64,000 bases of DNA from contig OY294054.1 in NCBI GenBank assembly GCA_958510825.1, positions 8,348,319-8,412,318 of the forward strand, read 5' to 3'. The notes under the pieces were generated by a model, which was given only the letters and a program-made list of their open reading frames with translations, did not search any database and was not told the origin of the DNA. Of this stretch, positions 1 to 12,680 are shown in pieces. Origin of the DNA: Brachypterus glaber. Lineage: Eukaryota > Arthropoda > Insecta > Coleoptera > Kateretidae. The position numbers and the translations under genes were made by a program. Position 1 is the stretch's first letter; the number at the start of each line of letters is the position of its first letter.

Positions 1-3000
1 TTTTCAAGCAAAAAAATTAGGTTACCTAAGAAGCGAAATGTAATTTCTGTAAAATTACATTTCGAAGAAGAAGAAGAAGAAGAAGAAGAAGAAGAAGAAG
101 AAAAAGAAGAATAAGAAGAAGAAAGGCTAAGTTTTTGGACTATGTAACAGGCGAGCACTCTTTTATCATTCAATTCACTGCAGTGTAAATGTAAAAACAG
201 TGAGAATTTTTGAAAAGAAGCACCCCAATTAATCCTTTGTAAAACTGGCGTCAAGGTTTAGCGCTTGTGTCACTTTGTTGTGTCGTGTTTAGACTAGGCA
301 TTTCCTTTTTCTTTTTCCCCCTAATCTTTTGACCCCCGCCGTTTACAAATTGTTGGGGTTGTTAAGACATTTATCAAAATTATGTTTTGTCTGTGACACT
401 TTCATACTTTATGAATACATTTTGCAGTTAATTAAAGCCTGCTTGTCAAACAGTGCAACATAACCTATCCTAAAAACTATAAATTGATTTTTCTTTCCCC
501 CGAGGAAAAGCTTTAGTAAAAAAGTTGAAATTTTTATCTTTGTCTGTCTGTCGGTCGGTCTGTCCGGGAAATTTATGACCACTAACCGTGGTCCACGATA
601 ACTTGAGAACGCTTTGAGCTAAAGACGTCAAACTAGGAATATAGGTTTCTTTTCCAAAGCTCTCGGATGGGAATGTTTTTGATAAAAATCTGGGTGGGGT
701 AAGTAAGAAACCCTTTACAAGGAAATTGTTATCAAGTTTTACATCTAAAATCTATTATTGCGTCAATGCCATATTCACTTGTTTTAAAGATTCTGTTTTT
801 TTCAGTGTAAATTTTTATGTAATTTTAACTTAAAAATATTAAGGTTTGTTTGCCCAAGATTTAACACTAAACTAACTAAAAATGTAACCAATGAAATAAA
901 ATGTGACAAATAAATCTGACATTTCTTTGGTCAAATTTTAGTGTTTGTTGGGTAAATTAATGTGTAATTATTGGGTAAACCAACCTTTCACTGCTAAAAA
1001 AGAAGAAAATTCCAGAAGAATGAAATAGTAATTCAGCATTACTATTGCTTATTTTGCAAATGATCTTTTGGTGATATAAAATGGGCAATCTTAGAAAAAA
1101 TATATATGTAAATGTAAAAAGAAAGAGGTCTAGGCGATAGAAGAAATGTTAAATAAAATATTAATAGATTTTTTACGTCAGTATAAAAGTTAGGGGTGAG
1201 AGTTTTTGAAACGTTTGCGACCAAGACCTGCATTGAATATCAATTTCGAACCTGGTTGACCATATAGATTACGGCTATATTCCTTATCTTAAATCTTCAA
1301 CTCTACACTGTAACAAATTACAGTCTTAAGCCAAAAAAGATGAATATTGTTTTAAAGATAAGTTTTGGGCTTAATGAGAAAAAAATTGTTTTATTTAAAA
1401 AAGTGCGAAATGATAAAAAGAACTGATGAAAAACTGTTACCAAGTTTACTTGTTTATAATGAACAAAATAAATATTTAATAAAAAGTTAACAATTCTGTG
1501 TTATCGTAAACGTGAACACGCAGCATTCCATACATGTGATGCGCTAAATGATAATAATTGTTTAGCAGCTATAATGCATTATAGCCATGGCTCATACACA
1601 TTGTGTATTTTACAGACAGCATGTAAAATCTGTAAAAAATAATTAAAAAACAACAAATTATTTTAATTAAACAGGCAAGGCCAGTTTACTATAAGCCTAA
1701 CACACTATGTCCTTGTTTCCACAGGAAAATATACATGATTTTGCTTGGTAGTCAATGTGCAAAGTTATTTTTGTTTTTATTTTTTGTTTAAAAACTAGAC
1801 TAGACAAATAAGACAAAAAAAAATTGAGAAAGTATTTATTTTTATGAATCTATAAATATGTAAACTGTTATCGTTACACGCGTTTCAGCCCAAAATACGA
1901 TACCCTCCTTTGTCTAAATAAGTTTTTATTATTGTTCTTCAGAATTCCAAAAGGAAATTAAATTGTGTTAAAACATATATTTTAACACAATTTAATTAAA
2001 AAGGGTGAAATTTTTAAAATTAATAAATTTGATAACAATGAAGATAATATTTTTTAGAAAATGTCTGGGACCGGTCGATTTTTATTTTGAGCGGGACATA
2101 TTTTAATTTTACCCACATGATTTGCATCATAACTTTTTGTCAAATACTTTTTGTCAAATAATTCCTCAATAGAAAGGTTTTTAATTTTGGTTTCAACAGT
2201 GTTTTATTTTTGTAAATCGGATCAGCATTTCTCGAGTTATTCGACATTTATTTCTTTTAAATTAACATTGGTAGAGTATATTTGACCTGTGTCCATGAAC
2301 TTTTTGTATTATTTTTTGACGCGTTGTCATTTTTTTCAAAAATACGAAACCAAAGAAAATAATATGAAAAGTAATAAACACGAAGTTTTTAGAGGTAACA
2401 GCATAATCATGTTAGTAAGATTGCCTACTCAAACTATTTGAGCTCAAAACCAAGACTGCTTACACGGTAAAAAAATCTTTGTTTTATAATTTTGTATGAA
2501 CTAAACTTTCTCTTTGTTTTGCTTATTTTTGAGTTTTATGGAAGTTTTTGTCCAAAAATATAAATGTTGAGCAAAAAAAGGTCGGTCGGTTAGTAAGTCG
2601 ATGTCCGTTCAATGTGTAAATTTAAATCTGGAAAAATTGTAAAGCCTTTTTATGTGTGCTGTGTATTTTTTGCAGTGTATTATTCTAAATTTTTAGTTCT
2701 AGATCTTAAAATATCATTGCTATCGGTTATGCATGGTTTCAGTCCTAGGCGACTGATGGTCGGTGCGTGTTTGGAATCGGAACAGCCGATATTTAGATGG
2801 TATGTCCGAATTTATAACCTAACGCAAAAATAAGAAAACTTATGATTTTTACTTCTATCACATTTTTATTTATTTATTGATCTGTTTCTAAACGAAATGT
2901 ATAGCTTTTGTACAGTTTTTTTCAATTTATATATTGTTCCATGGATGTTATTTGAAAATCCGCACAGGTATTTAAAATAATTTCCATTCCATCTGAAACT

Positions 3001-3077
3001 TGACATAAGTTTTTTTATAGATTTCTATCTTTTTAGCCATATTTATCTAGAAAAACGTGACGATACTGGCAATAATA
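1..3077. other. AT-rich stretch without recognisable gene
   Basis: No coding frame with recognisable protein similarity was seen on either strand. A (GAA)n purine microsatellite occupies about 62-122. A GTCT/GTCG tract at about 541-566 is followed by a phrase like 'cacgataacttgagaacg' that recurs through the window, so this is a fragment of the dispersed tetranucleotide-tract family. The remainder is unassigned intergenic DNA. Confidence 0.6.
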
Positions 3078-3206
3078 CTGCCCTGATAAAGTAAATCGCA
3101 GCAAGTGACATTGGTCAATAGCAGCGTTTTCAAAATATTACATCAGGGTTGACGTGAAAACGCTATGCCACAATTTCACTTACTGCCCTTTACTTTAACA
3201 GGGCAG
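3078..3206. mobile_element. 129-bp MITE, AATA target duplication
   Basis: Terminal inverted repeats of about 18 bp (CTGCCCTGATAAAGTAAA at the left, TTTACTTTAACAGGGCAG at the right) differ at one position. AATA flanks both ends (3074-3077 and 3207-3210), consistent with a target-site duplication. It is too short to encode a protein. It sits next to a larger dispersed repeat copy (3300-3660), so it may have inserted into that repeat. Confidence 0.75.
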
Positions 3207-3299
3207 AATAGTTAAGAACAAACTTACAAAAAGTTAACAAACTAATAATAAAATATAATGGCACAATGATAATTTCAGCTGTTTTTAGGTTATTTGGAT

Positions 3300-3660
3300 A
3301 CTTGAATAACAATTTGTCGTTTTTAGTAGGCCCCACGCACTTTATGTACGTATCGATTATAATCTCATATCGGCCTGGCGATTCTCTTTAAATTAAAAGC
3401 AGAACCAAGATTCAGATCTCTCTGAATTCTTTGTTACTGTCTTTTCTTGTTGTTTTTTGTTTTTGTCATTTTTTTTTGTTGTCAACTACTTCGCATAGCA
3501 ATATTAGGAACACAGTTACTGAGACAACAATTTAAAAAAATACTGACAGTGCCATCTATGACACAAAATATGAACTAACAAGTTTAAGAGGGGGGTGGCA
3601 ATATTAGGAAAATGGCAATAACTGGCGCACCCACCTTATATTATATTATATTATGACTTA
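3300..3660 (-). repeat. Dispersed repeat R1, inverted copy
   Basis: Two blocks match, in reverse orientation, the repeat at 24655-25180. One block contains the phrase 'ggccccacgcact' and 'aggcctggcgattctct'-like sequence. The other is near 3550-3610 ('gacagtgccatctatgac', 'ggggtggcaatattagg'). The middle of the longer copy is missing here. Further copies lie at 60598-60748 and 61440-61760. No protein was recognised in any copy. Confidence 0.6.
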
Positions 3661-4170
3661 CATATTTCGCCTTTAAAGACCACATTTTGATCCGAAAATT
3701 CTCAGTTATAATTAAAAATATTTCATTATACCGTTAAAGAGTTGCTTTAATGCCTAACGGCGTCCTTTTTTTTCATTTTTTGCAGACTTGGTTTTTTATG
3801 ATTGAAATTACGTAATGTATTCTAATTTTCAAACTCAAACATATTGAAAACAATAAAATTAAGAAAATGGCGACGTTAGGCAATCAAGCAAGTATTTAAC
3901 TAAACAACACCTTTATTCATAAAGATCAAAATCACATACATATATATTTTTTTTTCATCATGGACAAGAAAAACTTTGTAGAGTTTTTTATTAGAAAGGA
4001 CCCTTAAAAAAGCTTCTGGTCCTGCTTTGGCAGAATGAAAAAGATAATATTTGCAATATATCGTGAGGTTAGAGTTTGAAAGTTGTAAGCGCCATTCTTG
4101 TCATTTAAGAGATTTTAATATTTTTAAGTTCGATTTGTTTATATAAAGTTATATTAATGCATTGTGAATA

Positions 4171-5872
4171 ATTTGGGGTATGTAGTTGAAATTAATTTAT
4201 ATTGGACTTACAAAGTTGTATACCATTTACATACTGATTTTCTTTTATATAATAGGTATTATACATAGCCATTTTAGTCATTTTGGAGATTTTAATACTT
4301 TTAGGATTGAAGTTTATTATAGGTACCTATATATCTATATACAATTTTGAAATAAAATATATCTAATAACTCGAGATTCCAATTTAATAAAACACTGTTG
4401 AAACTAAAATAAAAATACCTTTCAAATGAAGTATCTCTTGGACTATGATCCTATTGAAACTTTTAAAGATACACTGTAAAAAATAGTGTAAGATTTGGCT
4501 TAAATTTTAACTTAATATTACCATAGAAGTCATGTATCATAAAAAATTGTAAGTATTTATAATATAATAATTTTCGTTATAAATGATGTAAAATTTTACA
4601 TTACTAATAATGTAAATTTAAACTTCTTTGCATGTAAGATATAACCATACTTATTTTTTACCCTAAATGGCGCTAAATAGCTGCATACTCCTACACTCAA
4701 AAGAATTTGCATTTGCAACATGTTTTTTTGTGGTGTATGCAAATTTCAATTAAATTCTTTAAGGAAACACAATCTTTATGATGCAGTATATTTATAGAAA
4801 TTAGGTTAACCAAAGTAATGTCAGATTTATTTGATTGGAAAAAAAATTATAATAATAATTATAATCTTTATTTTAAAGTACCTACTTAGGTATAATTATT
4901 AATTATTACAAAAGTCATGTTCTTAGAGAAGATTCTGAAACCCCGAAAGTGAATAAATCTGACACACTGAGGTATGTCAAATTCAGAACTGCACTGTGGG
5001 CTGGGATGGACGAAAATCTAAATTTTTGCAATTTTTTTATTATCCAAAACTATAAATTACATAACCAATAATTAAAATACACATTACACGGAAAAAAAAA
5101 ATATAGCTAGGAGCGCTATAACACACATAACAAGCAAATTATAATCGCTTATTATATAAATACAAGGCTTTCTCTTACAATTATGTCAGTCAGTGTAAAA
5201 ATTTATATGAAATACTTTAATTGTTTAGTGAATAATAAAATATAACAAATAGTATGGCATTTATAGCTTAAATAGATTTAATTATTGTCCGTGCTAATAA
5301 TTTTTATAATATAATAAAATTTCTGTAAATTTATAATAGTGCCTGTAATAAATATAATCGTGTCTGTAATATATATAATCGTTTCCAATTTATTTTTAAC
5401 ATTATTAGTTATTGTGTCCCTTATAATCTATAGCTTAAATCCCTATAATTTGCCACTGTTACCAAATATCTTATAATGTGTAGCGCAGAGCCCACTAATT
5501 TCTTTCCGTGTACGTGTATGGAAAAAAAATTACATGATTAATATGGTAAAATATCGTTATTAATATGGTAAATTTTCATTGTTCCTAAGGGCATTAAATA
5601 ACCAATGCTGGTGATGGTAATTTTACATGATTTTTATTTGTGTAGCGCCCCTTGACGGCAGAAGGTTATAAAGTCACTCTTGTGAATAAAATCAATAAAA
5701 ATCGACTTGTCCTTGGAATTTTCCTAAAAAATATTATTTTTATAGTTCGATTTATTTATTTTAAAAATTTCACATTGTATAGCAAAAGCACTTGGATAAT
5801 ATTAAATACTATATTGCAGTAGTTCCTTTAAATTAGATAATAATATCTAGGAAATCATGTAAATCTTATTTG
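4171..5872. repeat. Tandem duplication, copy A (with MITE)
   Basis: First copy of a direct tandem duplication. It starts 'atttggggtatgtagttgaa' and ends at the same phrase at 5873. Without the inserted MITE (5087-5510 plus one TA) the unit is about 1276 bp, the same as copy B. The copies look almost identical by eye. No coding content was recognised. Confidence 0.85.
5087..5510. mobile_element. 424-bp MITE, TIR CACGGAAA, TA duplication
   Basis: The element starts CACGGAAAAAAA and ends TTTCTTTCCGTG, flanked by TA on both sides (5085-5086, 5511-5512). The neighbouring duplicate copy at about 6784-6790 reads 'attacgtgtatgg' with a single TA, which is the matching empty site. A near-identical second copy is at 11049-11471. 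It is AT-rich, has repeated 'tataatcg' motifs inside, and has no coding capacity. Confidence 0.9.
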
Positions 5873-7148
5873 ATTTGGGGTATGTAGTTGAAATTAATTT
5901 ATATTGGACTTACAAAGTTGTATACCATTTACATACTGATTTTATTTTATATAATAGGTATTATACATAGCCATTTTAGTCATTTTGGAGATTTTAATAC
6001 TTTTAGGATTGAAGTTTATTATAGGTACCTATATATCTATATACAATTTTGAAATAAAATATATCTAATAACTCGAGATTCCAATTTAATAAAACACTGT
6101 TGAAACTAAAATAAAAATACCTTTCAAATGAAGTATCTCTTGGACTATGATCCTATTGAAACTTTTAAAGATACACTGTAAAAAATAGTGTAAGATTTGG
6201 CTTAAATTTTAACTTAATATTACCATAGAAGTCATGTATCATAAAAAATTGTAAGTATTTATAATATAATAATTTTCGTTATTAATGATGTAAAATTTTA
6301 CATTACTAATAATGTAAATTTAAACTTCTTTGCATGTAAGATATAACCATACTTATTTTTTACCCTAAATGGCGCTAAATAGCTGCATACTCCTACACTC
6401 AAAAGAATTTGCATTTGCAACATGTTTTTTTGTGGTGTATGCAAATTTCAATTAAATTCTTTAAGGAAACATAATCTTTATGATGCAGTATATTTATAGA
6501 AATTAGGTTAACCAAAGTAATGTCAGATTTATTTGATTGGAAAAAAAAATATAATAATAATTATAATCTTTATTTTAAAGTAACTACTTAGGTATAATTA
6601 TTAATTATTACAAAAGTCATGTTCTTAGAGAAGATTCTGAATCCCCGAAAGTGAATAAATCTGACACACTGAGGTATGTCAAATTCAGAACTGCACTGTG
6701 GGCTGGGATGGACGAAAATCTAAAATTTTGCAATTTTTTTATTATCCAAAACTATAAATTACATAACCAATAATTAAAATACACATTACGTGTATGGAAA
6801 AAAAATTACATGATTAATATGGTAAAATATCGTTATTAATATGGTAAATTTTCATTGTTCCTAAGGGCATTAAATAACCAATGCTGGTGATGGTAATTTT
6901 ACATGATTTTTATTTGTGTAGCGCCCCTTGACGGCAGAAGGTTATAAAGTCACTCTTGTGAATAAAATCAATAAAAATCGACTTGTCCTTGGAATTTTCC
7001 TAAAAAATATTATTTTTATAGTTCGATTTATTTATTTTAAAAATTCCACATTGTATAGCAAAAGCACTTGGGTAATATTAAATACTATATTGCAGTAGTT
7101 CCTTTAAATTATATAATAATATCTAGGAAATCATGTAAATCTTATTTG
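5873..7148. repeat. Tandem duplication, copy B (empty site)
   Basis: Second copy of the duplication that begins at 4171. It aligns throughout by eye with a few substitutions, but lacks the CACGGAAA MITE. It ends around 'aaatcttatttgatt', after which the sequence becomes unique. Confidence 0.85.
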
Positions 7149-9639
7149 ATTAGATTTATTTGATCCAATACATTTTATCTGAGTAGTTGTCGTATAATTA
7201 TAAAATATGGTCCAAGGCGGTGTGCAGTAATTTTTCATAAATGACAAGCCCGTAAATATAGCAAATAGATTTATTGGGAAGGGTCATCAGTTATAAAGGG
7301 ACTAATCCATAACACTATCATACTAACCTAATATGTGGACATGCGCGAGAACAGGGGGACGTTTGTCGCGTATAGGTTTTGGAAGATATAAGAGATTCAA
7401 CCTTAAAATTTAGCAATTATTTAGGTTAAGAAAACAAAACCCACTTAGTTTTATTTAGTGAGATAATTCCCTTTAAAACTTTTTAATAGCCTCATAAATC
7501 AAAACAAATTTTTACTACTTTAGATTATGGTATTGAACCAAAAAATTTTACAAAAGATTTAACACATACCTTTTCAAAAAAAACAATTTAAGCCCCACTT
7601 AATTATTTAAATTCTAGAAAATTCTATATATTTTTGTTCTTCTAAAAACCTTTAATTAGGTTGGTGAACGGCCTTTAAGATATTAAAAATACATTTTTTG
7701 TCTTCTATATGTACAAGTATTGTGTGTTTCCTTATTTTGAAAAAAATAGACGGTTGTTGAAATAAAATTTGAAGTACACATACACACATAATAATATAAT
7801 AATAAATAATTTAGCTATTTAGCTTTAGTTCCTATAAATTTGCTAATAATGCTCAAAATGTTTAAGAATTATTTATATTGGGTAAAAAAGTTATATAAAT
7901 AAGTGTCTAAAAGAGCTTAGTTTGGACTTTTTTTTTGCCTGGTAAAATGCACCGCCAGTCCGACACTGAGCATTTACCACTCCAACGTTTAGTTAAATTT
8001 GCTAAATGTTTGGTATGGATTGCTAAAATATTTTCTTCTTGCAGTTTAAAAGTTTGGAAATAGGTATGCGACATTGCGACAAACATATCCCTTTTCTTAC
8101 GTACGTCTTCTCTACCCTGTGTCGCCTTCAAATATGACGTGATTCGTCAAGATAACATACTAATAAGTCTTCCAACAAAGCATACAAAAGAATACAATTT
8201 ATTATATTTAATATAATTTAAGATACTTGTATTTTCGTGATTAAGTGCGCTATAGAGAAATTAAAGTTCCTAGAACTTTTTTGACGTTTTTTCTTATTAT
8301 ACCTATTAATCCTTTGAAAATGCGTCTACTAGTCTTTATTTTTTAACATGTGACCATCAACAATTTTCCTTGTTACTTTTTTGATCTAACGTTACTACCC
8401 GCATCTGTTTAATTTTCTGCTTACTTATCAAAATACTTAATAGTTTGTACCATCTTTGTGTGGGAACTATCAGTAAAAAAACTGCTCCAATATTGCCAAC
8501 ATTGGCTTTTCTTCCTTTTCTTTTTCTTCTTCTTTTTCTTCTTATTTTTCTTCTTCTTTTTCGTTTTCTTCATCTATATTTTCTTCATCATATTTTTCTC
8601 ACTCTTCTTTTTACTCTTCTTATTCTACTTCTTCTTCCGTTATATTTATTTTGGTGTCAGTTTACAAAAACGGTTTTATAAATTGCATCTTGTACTCTTA
8701 TTTTATTTATTTATACTCACATAGGGACCTAATATTATTTTTTGTTTATTCTCTTACTTTACAACAGTATAGTGTTTTTGTTTTCCTCCTTAAATAATGA
8801 AACATGTAATACAATGTGAAAATACTCATAATACGGAATTACGCAGATTATTTATTCGCAAAATACGTTAAAATCCACCCCTTCAGTGAAATTTGATTTA
8901 ATCCCCGACTGACAGAAAAACATAGCGGTAATAATTAAAAAATGCCCCCAACAAAAGCTTCATTATGTCAATTCTGCCATGGACTTTTAATTATCGGTAG
9001 ATTTGTGTGTTACCGCAATCCCACTATTTCCATTCGATTATACATAAACGTAGGTTCAAAATAAATCAGATCTGTTTGTCAGCTTCATAAAACATAGTTT
9101 GAGCGTTTGAGAAAGTACTATCTACTCTCTCAACTATAAATCCCATAATGTGTACTACATTTTTGGACCACTAATACTAGGAGATATTGGTCAGCTTTTT
9201 CGTATTTCATAAGTACAGTTCCCTTGGTAGTACCAAATTGATAAGACTGACAATGCAGTTAGTCTAAAACTATATTCGTTTTAGTCTTTACATACACCAG
9301 TTGACTGGTGTACCGGCTGACCCAAAGTTCCCGTCCCAATCAGTTTTCTCCGAAACGGTAAAAGTTATGGACAACATTTTATCGGTTTTTTCGATAGGGT
9401 CACCCAAGCTACAAATTAAGGTGGATTTAAGGTTTTTAGTTTAGTGAATGATGGGCCTAGCGATAGTCATTTTTTTAATTTTTAGTGGCATATATAGGAA
9501 AGGAAGCTTAAATCAAATTATATTTTAATTCTACATATTTATCATATTTTTTTTTTAATATACATACAAGCGTTAAGAAGTTATTCTTTAAATACTATTT
9601 TTCACCTTAAGTCAAGTTATTTTAAACGAAAAAACAGAC
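7149..9639. other. No gene seen; polypyrimidine tract inside
   Basis: AT-rich stretch with no recognisable coding frame. About 8505-8640 is a (TTC/TTT)-rich polypyrimidine tract, whose translations are only Phe/Leu runs. A 74-codon minus-strand frame at 7907-8131 has no family resemblance I can name and was not accepted as a gene. Confidence 0.55.
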
Positions 9640-9715
9640 AGTCAGTGGTTCAATTGGTTTAGGCAGCAAATTTTCAAAAACGGTCAGGTTCAAATCTCAA
9701 CAGCCGAACTACTTT
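9640..9715 (+). repeat. tRNA-like SINE head (A and B boxes)
   Basis: About 75 bp resembles a degraded tRNA. An A-box-like block 'tggttcaattggtttagg' is followed about 45 bp later by a B-box-like 'ggttcaaatctc', then an AT-rich tail. The T-stem does not pair properly, so this is not a functional tRNA. A tRNA-derived SINE or a tRNA pseudogene is the likeliest reading. Confidence 0.35.
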
Positions 9716-9799
9716 TTTTATAATTATTATTTAAGTTTTTGTTATTTTTTAATAGTAAGATTTTTTGTGGTTTATTAATATTTAATTAATTTTATAATA

Positions 9800-10092
9800 C
9801 AGGGTATTTATTAAAAACTTGAATAACTCAAAAACTACCGGAGATAGGCATAAAGTTTTACATGGGAATTTTAAAAATTAAAAAATATATGGGGCGTTAA
9901 ATTTAAAAAATCAAAGTTGAGTGCCACTTCCGGTACAACCGGAAGTGGCACAAGCATGACAATATTTTATAATAATAATAATAATAATAATCGATTGAAC
10001 ATATTCAAAAACCCCAAAATGCAAAATATCAGATTTTTAAAATTATTGGTTCTCCATAAACTTTTAATAGCCCACTTCCTTGAATAACCCTG
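9800..10092. mobile_element. 293-bp CAGGGT-type MITE with central hairpin
   Basis: It begins CAGGGTATTTATTAAAAA and ends TTGAATAACCCTG, with TA on both sides (9798-9799, 10093-10094). Inside is a perfect 14-bp stem with a 3-nt loop at 9921-9951 (GTGCCACTTCCGGT, aca, complement). An (ATA)n-like run follows at about 9970-9990. There is no coding frame. Confidence 0.7.
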
Positions 10093-10494
10093 TAGAAAAA
10101 AATAGCTTTTAATTTTTTTCATAATGTTCCACCACTTCAACAAATTTTTAAAAAAAAATATTAATTTTCATTTATAAAAAAATAAAATCGAATTTTTTTT
10201 TTTTAATGAGTTGAAAACTGCTTGAGATTAAGTGCTGAAAATTTGGCTGAATTATTTTTATTTGGTACCAAAACGATAATAATCTAAAGACCAAGTCTAA
10301 ATAGAAAACGCCGCGGGGGCAGATTTCCCATATATATAGAATAAAAAAAAAACAACTAATCGTTAATTATATGGATGGTTCCGAAGAGGCTGAAAACAAA
10401 AAACGGAACCCTTGTCCGTCAGCCCGTCTGTCACAGCCGTTAATCTCAGAAACTATAGTTATAACCTAGGAATCTAAAATTTAGCATACACATA

Positions 10495-12184
10495 CACTCA
10501 CCGGCATTAAATTCGGGACAACAATAAATTTAATCAAATTAAATGTATGATAACTTTTTGGTTCATAGTCCTATTTCAAAGTTTTTTTTTTAATGTAGAT
10601 AAATATTTTGATTATAATTAATTTTATTCAGTTAGGGAAAAAAAGTTTTCATGTTGAATTATACAGGCAAATAAAAAAGTATATTTAATTCCTTGTTTGT
10701 AACAACCTGGAGAGTAATTTTGCAATATTAGCTCTACTGGATATGCTACAGATGCTGTTGCATTCTTAACATTTTGCGGTTTTATTTTTGTCGATATCTT
10801 TCTTGGTTCAATTGAAATTCAATATGAACTTTTGAAAAAACATTACCATTTTTAATGAAGTCTCTAATTTTGGTAGAAACATAAAACTAGGCGTATTAAA
10901 AGTTTTTAAATAAATATTTTTAGTGTCCGTAACTTAATTGGCAAAAATATGTTTAGTGGCATATCGGACAGAGTAAAGTAATGGAAAAATAAAACATGCC
11001 TGAGATATTATATTCTCAGTATGGCTCTAATATTAGTGGGAAGACTGCACGGAAAAAAAAATTATAGCTAGGAGCGCTATAACACACATACCAAGCAAAT
11101 TATAATCGCTTATTATATAAATACAAGGCTTTCTCTTACAATTATGGCAGTCAGTGTAAAAATTTATATGAAATACTTTAATTGTTTAGTGAATAATAAA
11201 ATATAACAAATAGTATGGCATTTATAGCTTAAATAGATTTAATTATTGTCCGTGCTAATAATTTTTATAATATAATAAAATTTCTGTAAATTTATAATAG
11301 TGCCTGTAATAAATATAATCGTTTCTGTAATATATATAATCGTTTCCAATTTATTTTTAACATTGTTAGTTATTGTGTCCCTTATAATCTATAGCTTAAA
11401 TCACTATAATTTGCCACTGTTACCAAATATCTTATAATGTATAGCGCAGAGCCCACTAATTTCTTTCCGTGTGTAGACAGTACTGTTTCGACCTCGTTTG
11501 GTCATCTTTAGCTCAGTACATTCAGCACTGGCTTGAAGCAACAAAATGTCTAACCAAAAGATGACCTTTGTAATTAAACAACAAATGCAATCGCAAGCCA
11601 ACTAACATCAGTTAGCATTCATACTTTTTGGCAAAAAGCAGATACACACTGGCAGGTGTGCTGGTAAGATAATAGCTTTAGGCATGTTTTCTTTTTCCAA
11701 TATTTTACTTTGTCCTATATGCCACTAAACATATTTTTCCTAAATAAGTTACTGATAGTAAATAATAATAAATATTTATTTACAAAATTTTAACACACCT
11801 AGTTTTATGCCAACCTAAATTAAAGACTTGATCAAAAATGGCAATGTTTTTTTCAAAAATTCATATATCTTAAACCAGGAAAGATATCAATAAGAATAAA
11901 ACCCCAAAATTTTAAGAATGAATCAGACTCTGCAGAAAAGCATATTCAGTAAAGCTAAGGTTGCAAAATTACTCTGCAGGGTGTTACATACTTAAAAAAA
12001 TATTTGTACTTTTTTATTTTCCTGTATATTTTAACATATAAACTATTTTTTGTGTAATTAAATAAAATGAGTTAAAATTAAAACATTCACAATCATCTAC
12101 ATTTAAAAAAAAAATCAACAAAAAGTTATTATACATTTAATATGATCAAATTTATTGTTGTCCCGAATTTAAAGTCGGTGAGTG
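10495..12184. mobile_element. 1.7-kb foldback / mariner-like element
   Basis: Very long inverted repeats of roughly 500 bp per arm. The left end reads CACTCACCGGCATTAAATTC, and the right end is its near complement ending 'gtcggtgagtg'. TA flanks both ends (10493-10494, 12185-12186). Blocks such as 'atgtttagtggcatatcgg' pair with 'cctatatgccactaaaca'. A CACGGAAA MITE (11049-11471) is nested near the centre. No transposase was recognised. The TIR and TA duplication suggest Tc1/mariner-type mobilisation in trans. Confidence 0.8.
11049..11471. mobile_element. CACGGAAA MITE, second copy
   Basis: Near-identical to the element at 5087-5510, with the same CACGGAAA...TTTCCGTG ends. It is flanked by TG (11047-11048 and 11472-11473) rather than TA. 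It lies inside the 10495-12184 foldback and is therefore younger than it. Its high identity to the first copy suggests recent activity of the family. Confidence 0.85.
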
Positions 12185-12186
12185 TA

Positions 12187-12680
12187 GATTAGTAATAGTA
12201 ATAGTATTTATTGACCAATTTAATACATCAAGTACATTTGGTAAGTCACCTAACATATATATATTTAAAAAATACAAATAATATTATTTTAAAATAGCAT
12301 ACACAACGTTATAGTTATACTACAAATATTAAACCAATCACAATTTGATTGAATTACATGTTACAAATATTACATTTAAAAGCATGATAAAATTTTAATA
12401 ATGAGTTAATTATTTAAGTACTAATTTACCCAATAAAATCCTCCTCGAATTAGATAATTTTTAACTTTTTCTTTAAATCTATTATAGTTTAAAATTTTTC
12501 TAACGGAAGAGGGAGAATTTCTATAAAAAGCCTTTGTATGACGCGGGATTTGAAGGTCATATCTGCGTGTAGTATTGTAAGAATGAATATCCGAATTAGA
12601 AACAAATTGATCTATATTATTTTTAACAAACAGGATATAAATGCAAGAAACCGTTAAGAGACATTTGAAGGTTGTAAATC
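12187..12680 (-). pseudogene. LINE ORF2 C-terminus and 3' tail
   Basis: On the minus strand, an open stretch from about 12680 to a TAG at 12421-12423 reads as the C-terminal tail common to Jockey/CR1-type LINE polyproteins. Recognisable pieces are SCIYILFVKNN, SDIHSYNTTRRYDLQIPRH, FYRNSPSS and a final FKEKVKNYLI...FYWVN. After the stop a 3' untranslated part ends in 'caataaatactattactatt', a short repeat tail typical of such elements. No RT core is present, so this is a 5'-truncated, dead insertion. It abuts the TA that closes the 10495-12184 foldback. The clade assignment is from motif memory only. Confidence 0.75.

Noticed and set aside
7907..8131. 74-codon minus-strand frame of fairly mixed composition
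   Set aside because: No domain recognised, no supporting splice or upstream context; length is within chance for this window.
8445..8724. Two overlapping plus-strand frames, rich in Leu/Phe, that look like membrane proteins
   Set aside because: They are translations of a (TTC/TTT)n polypyrimidine tract in two phases.
9640..9715. Functional tRNA gene
   Set aside because: A- and B-box-like words exist, but the T-stem and acceptor stem do not pair; kept only as a tRNA-like repeat.
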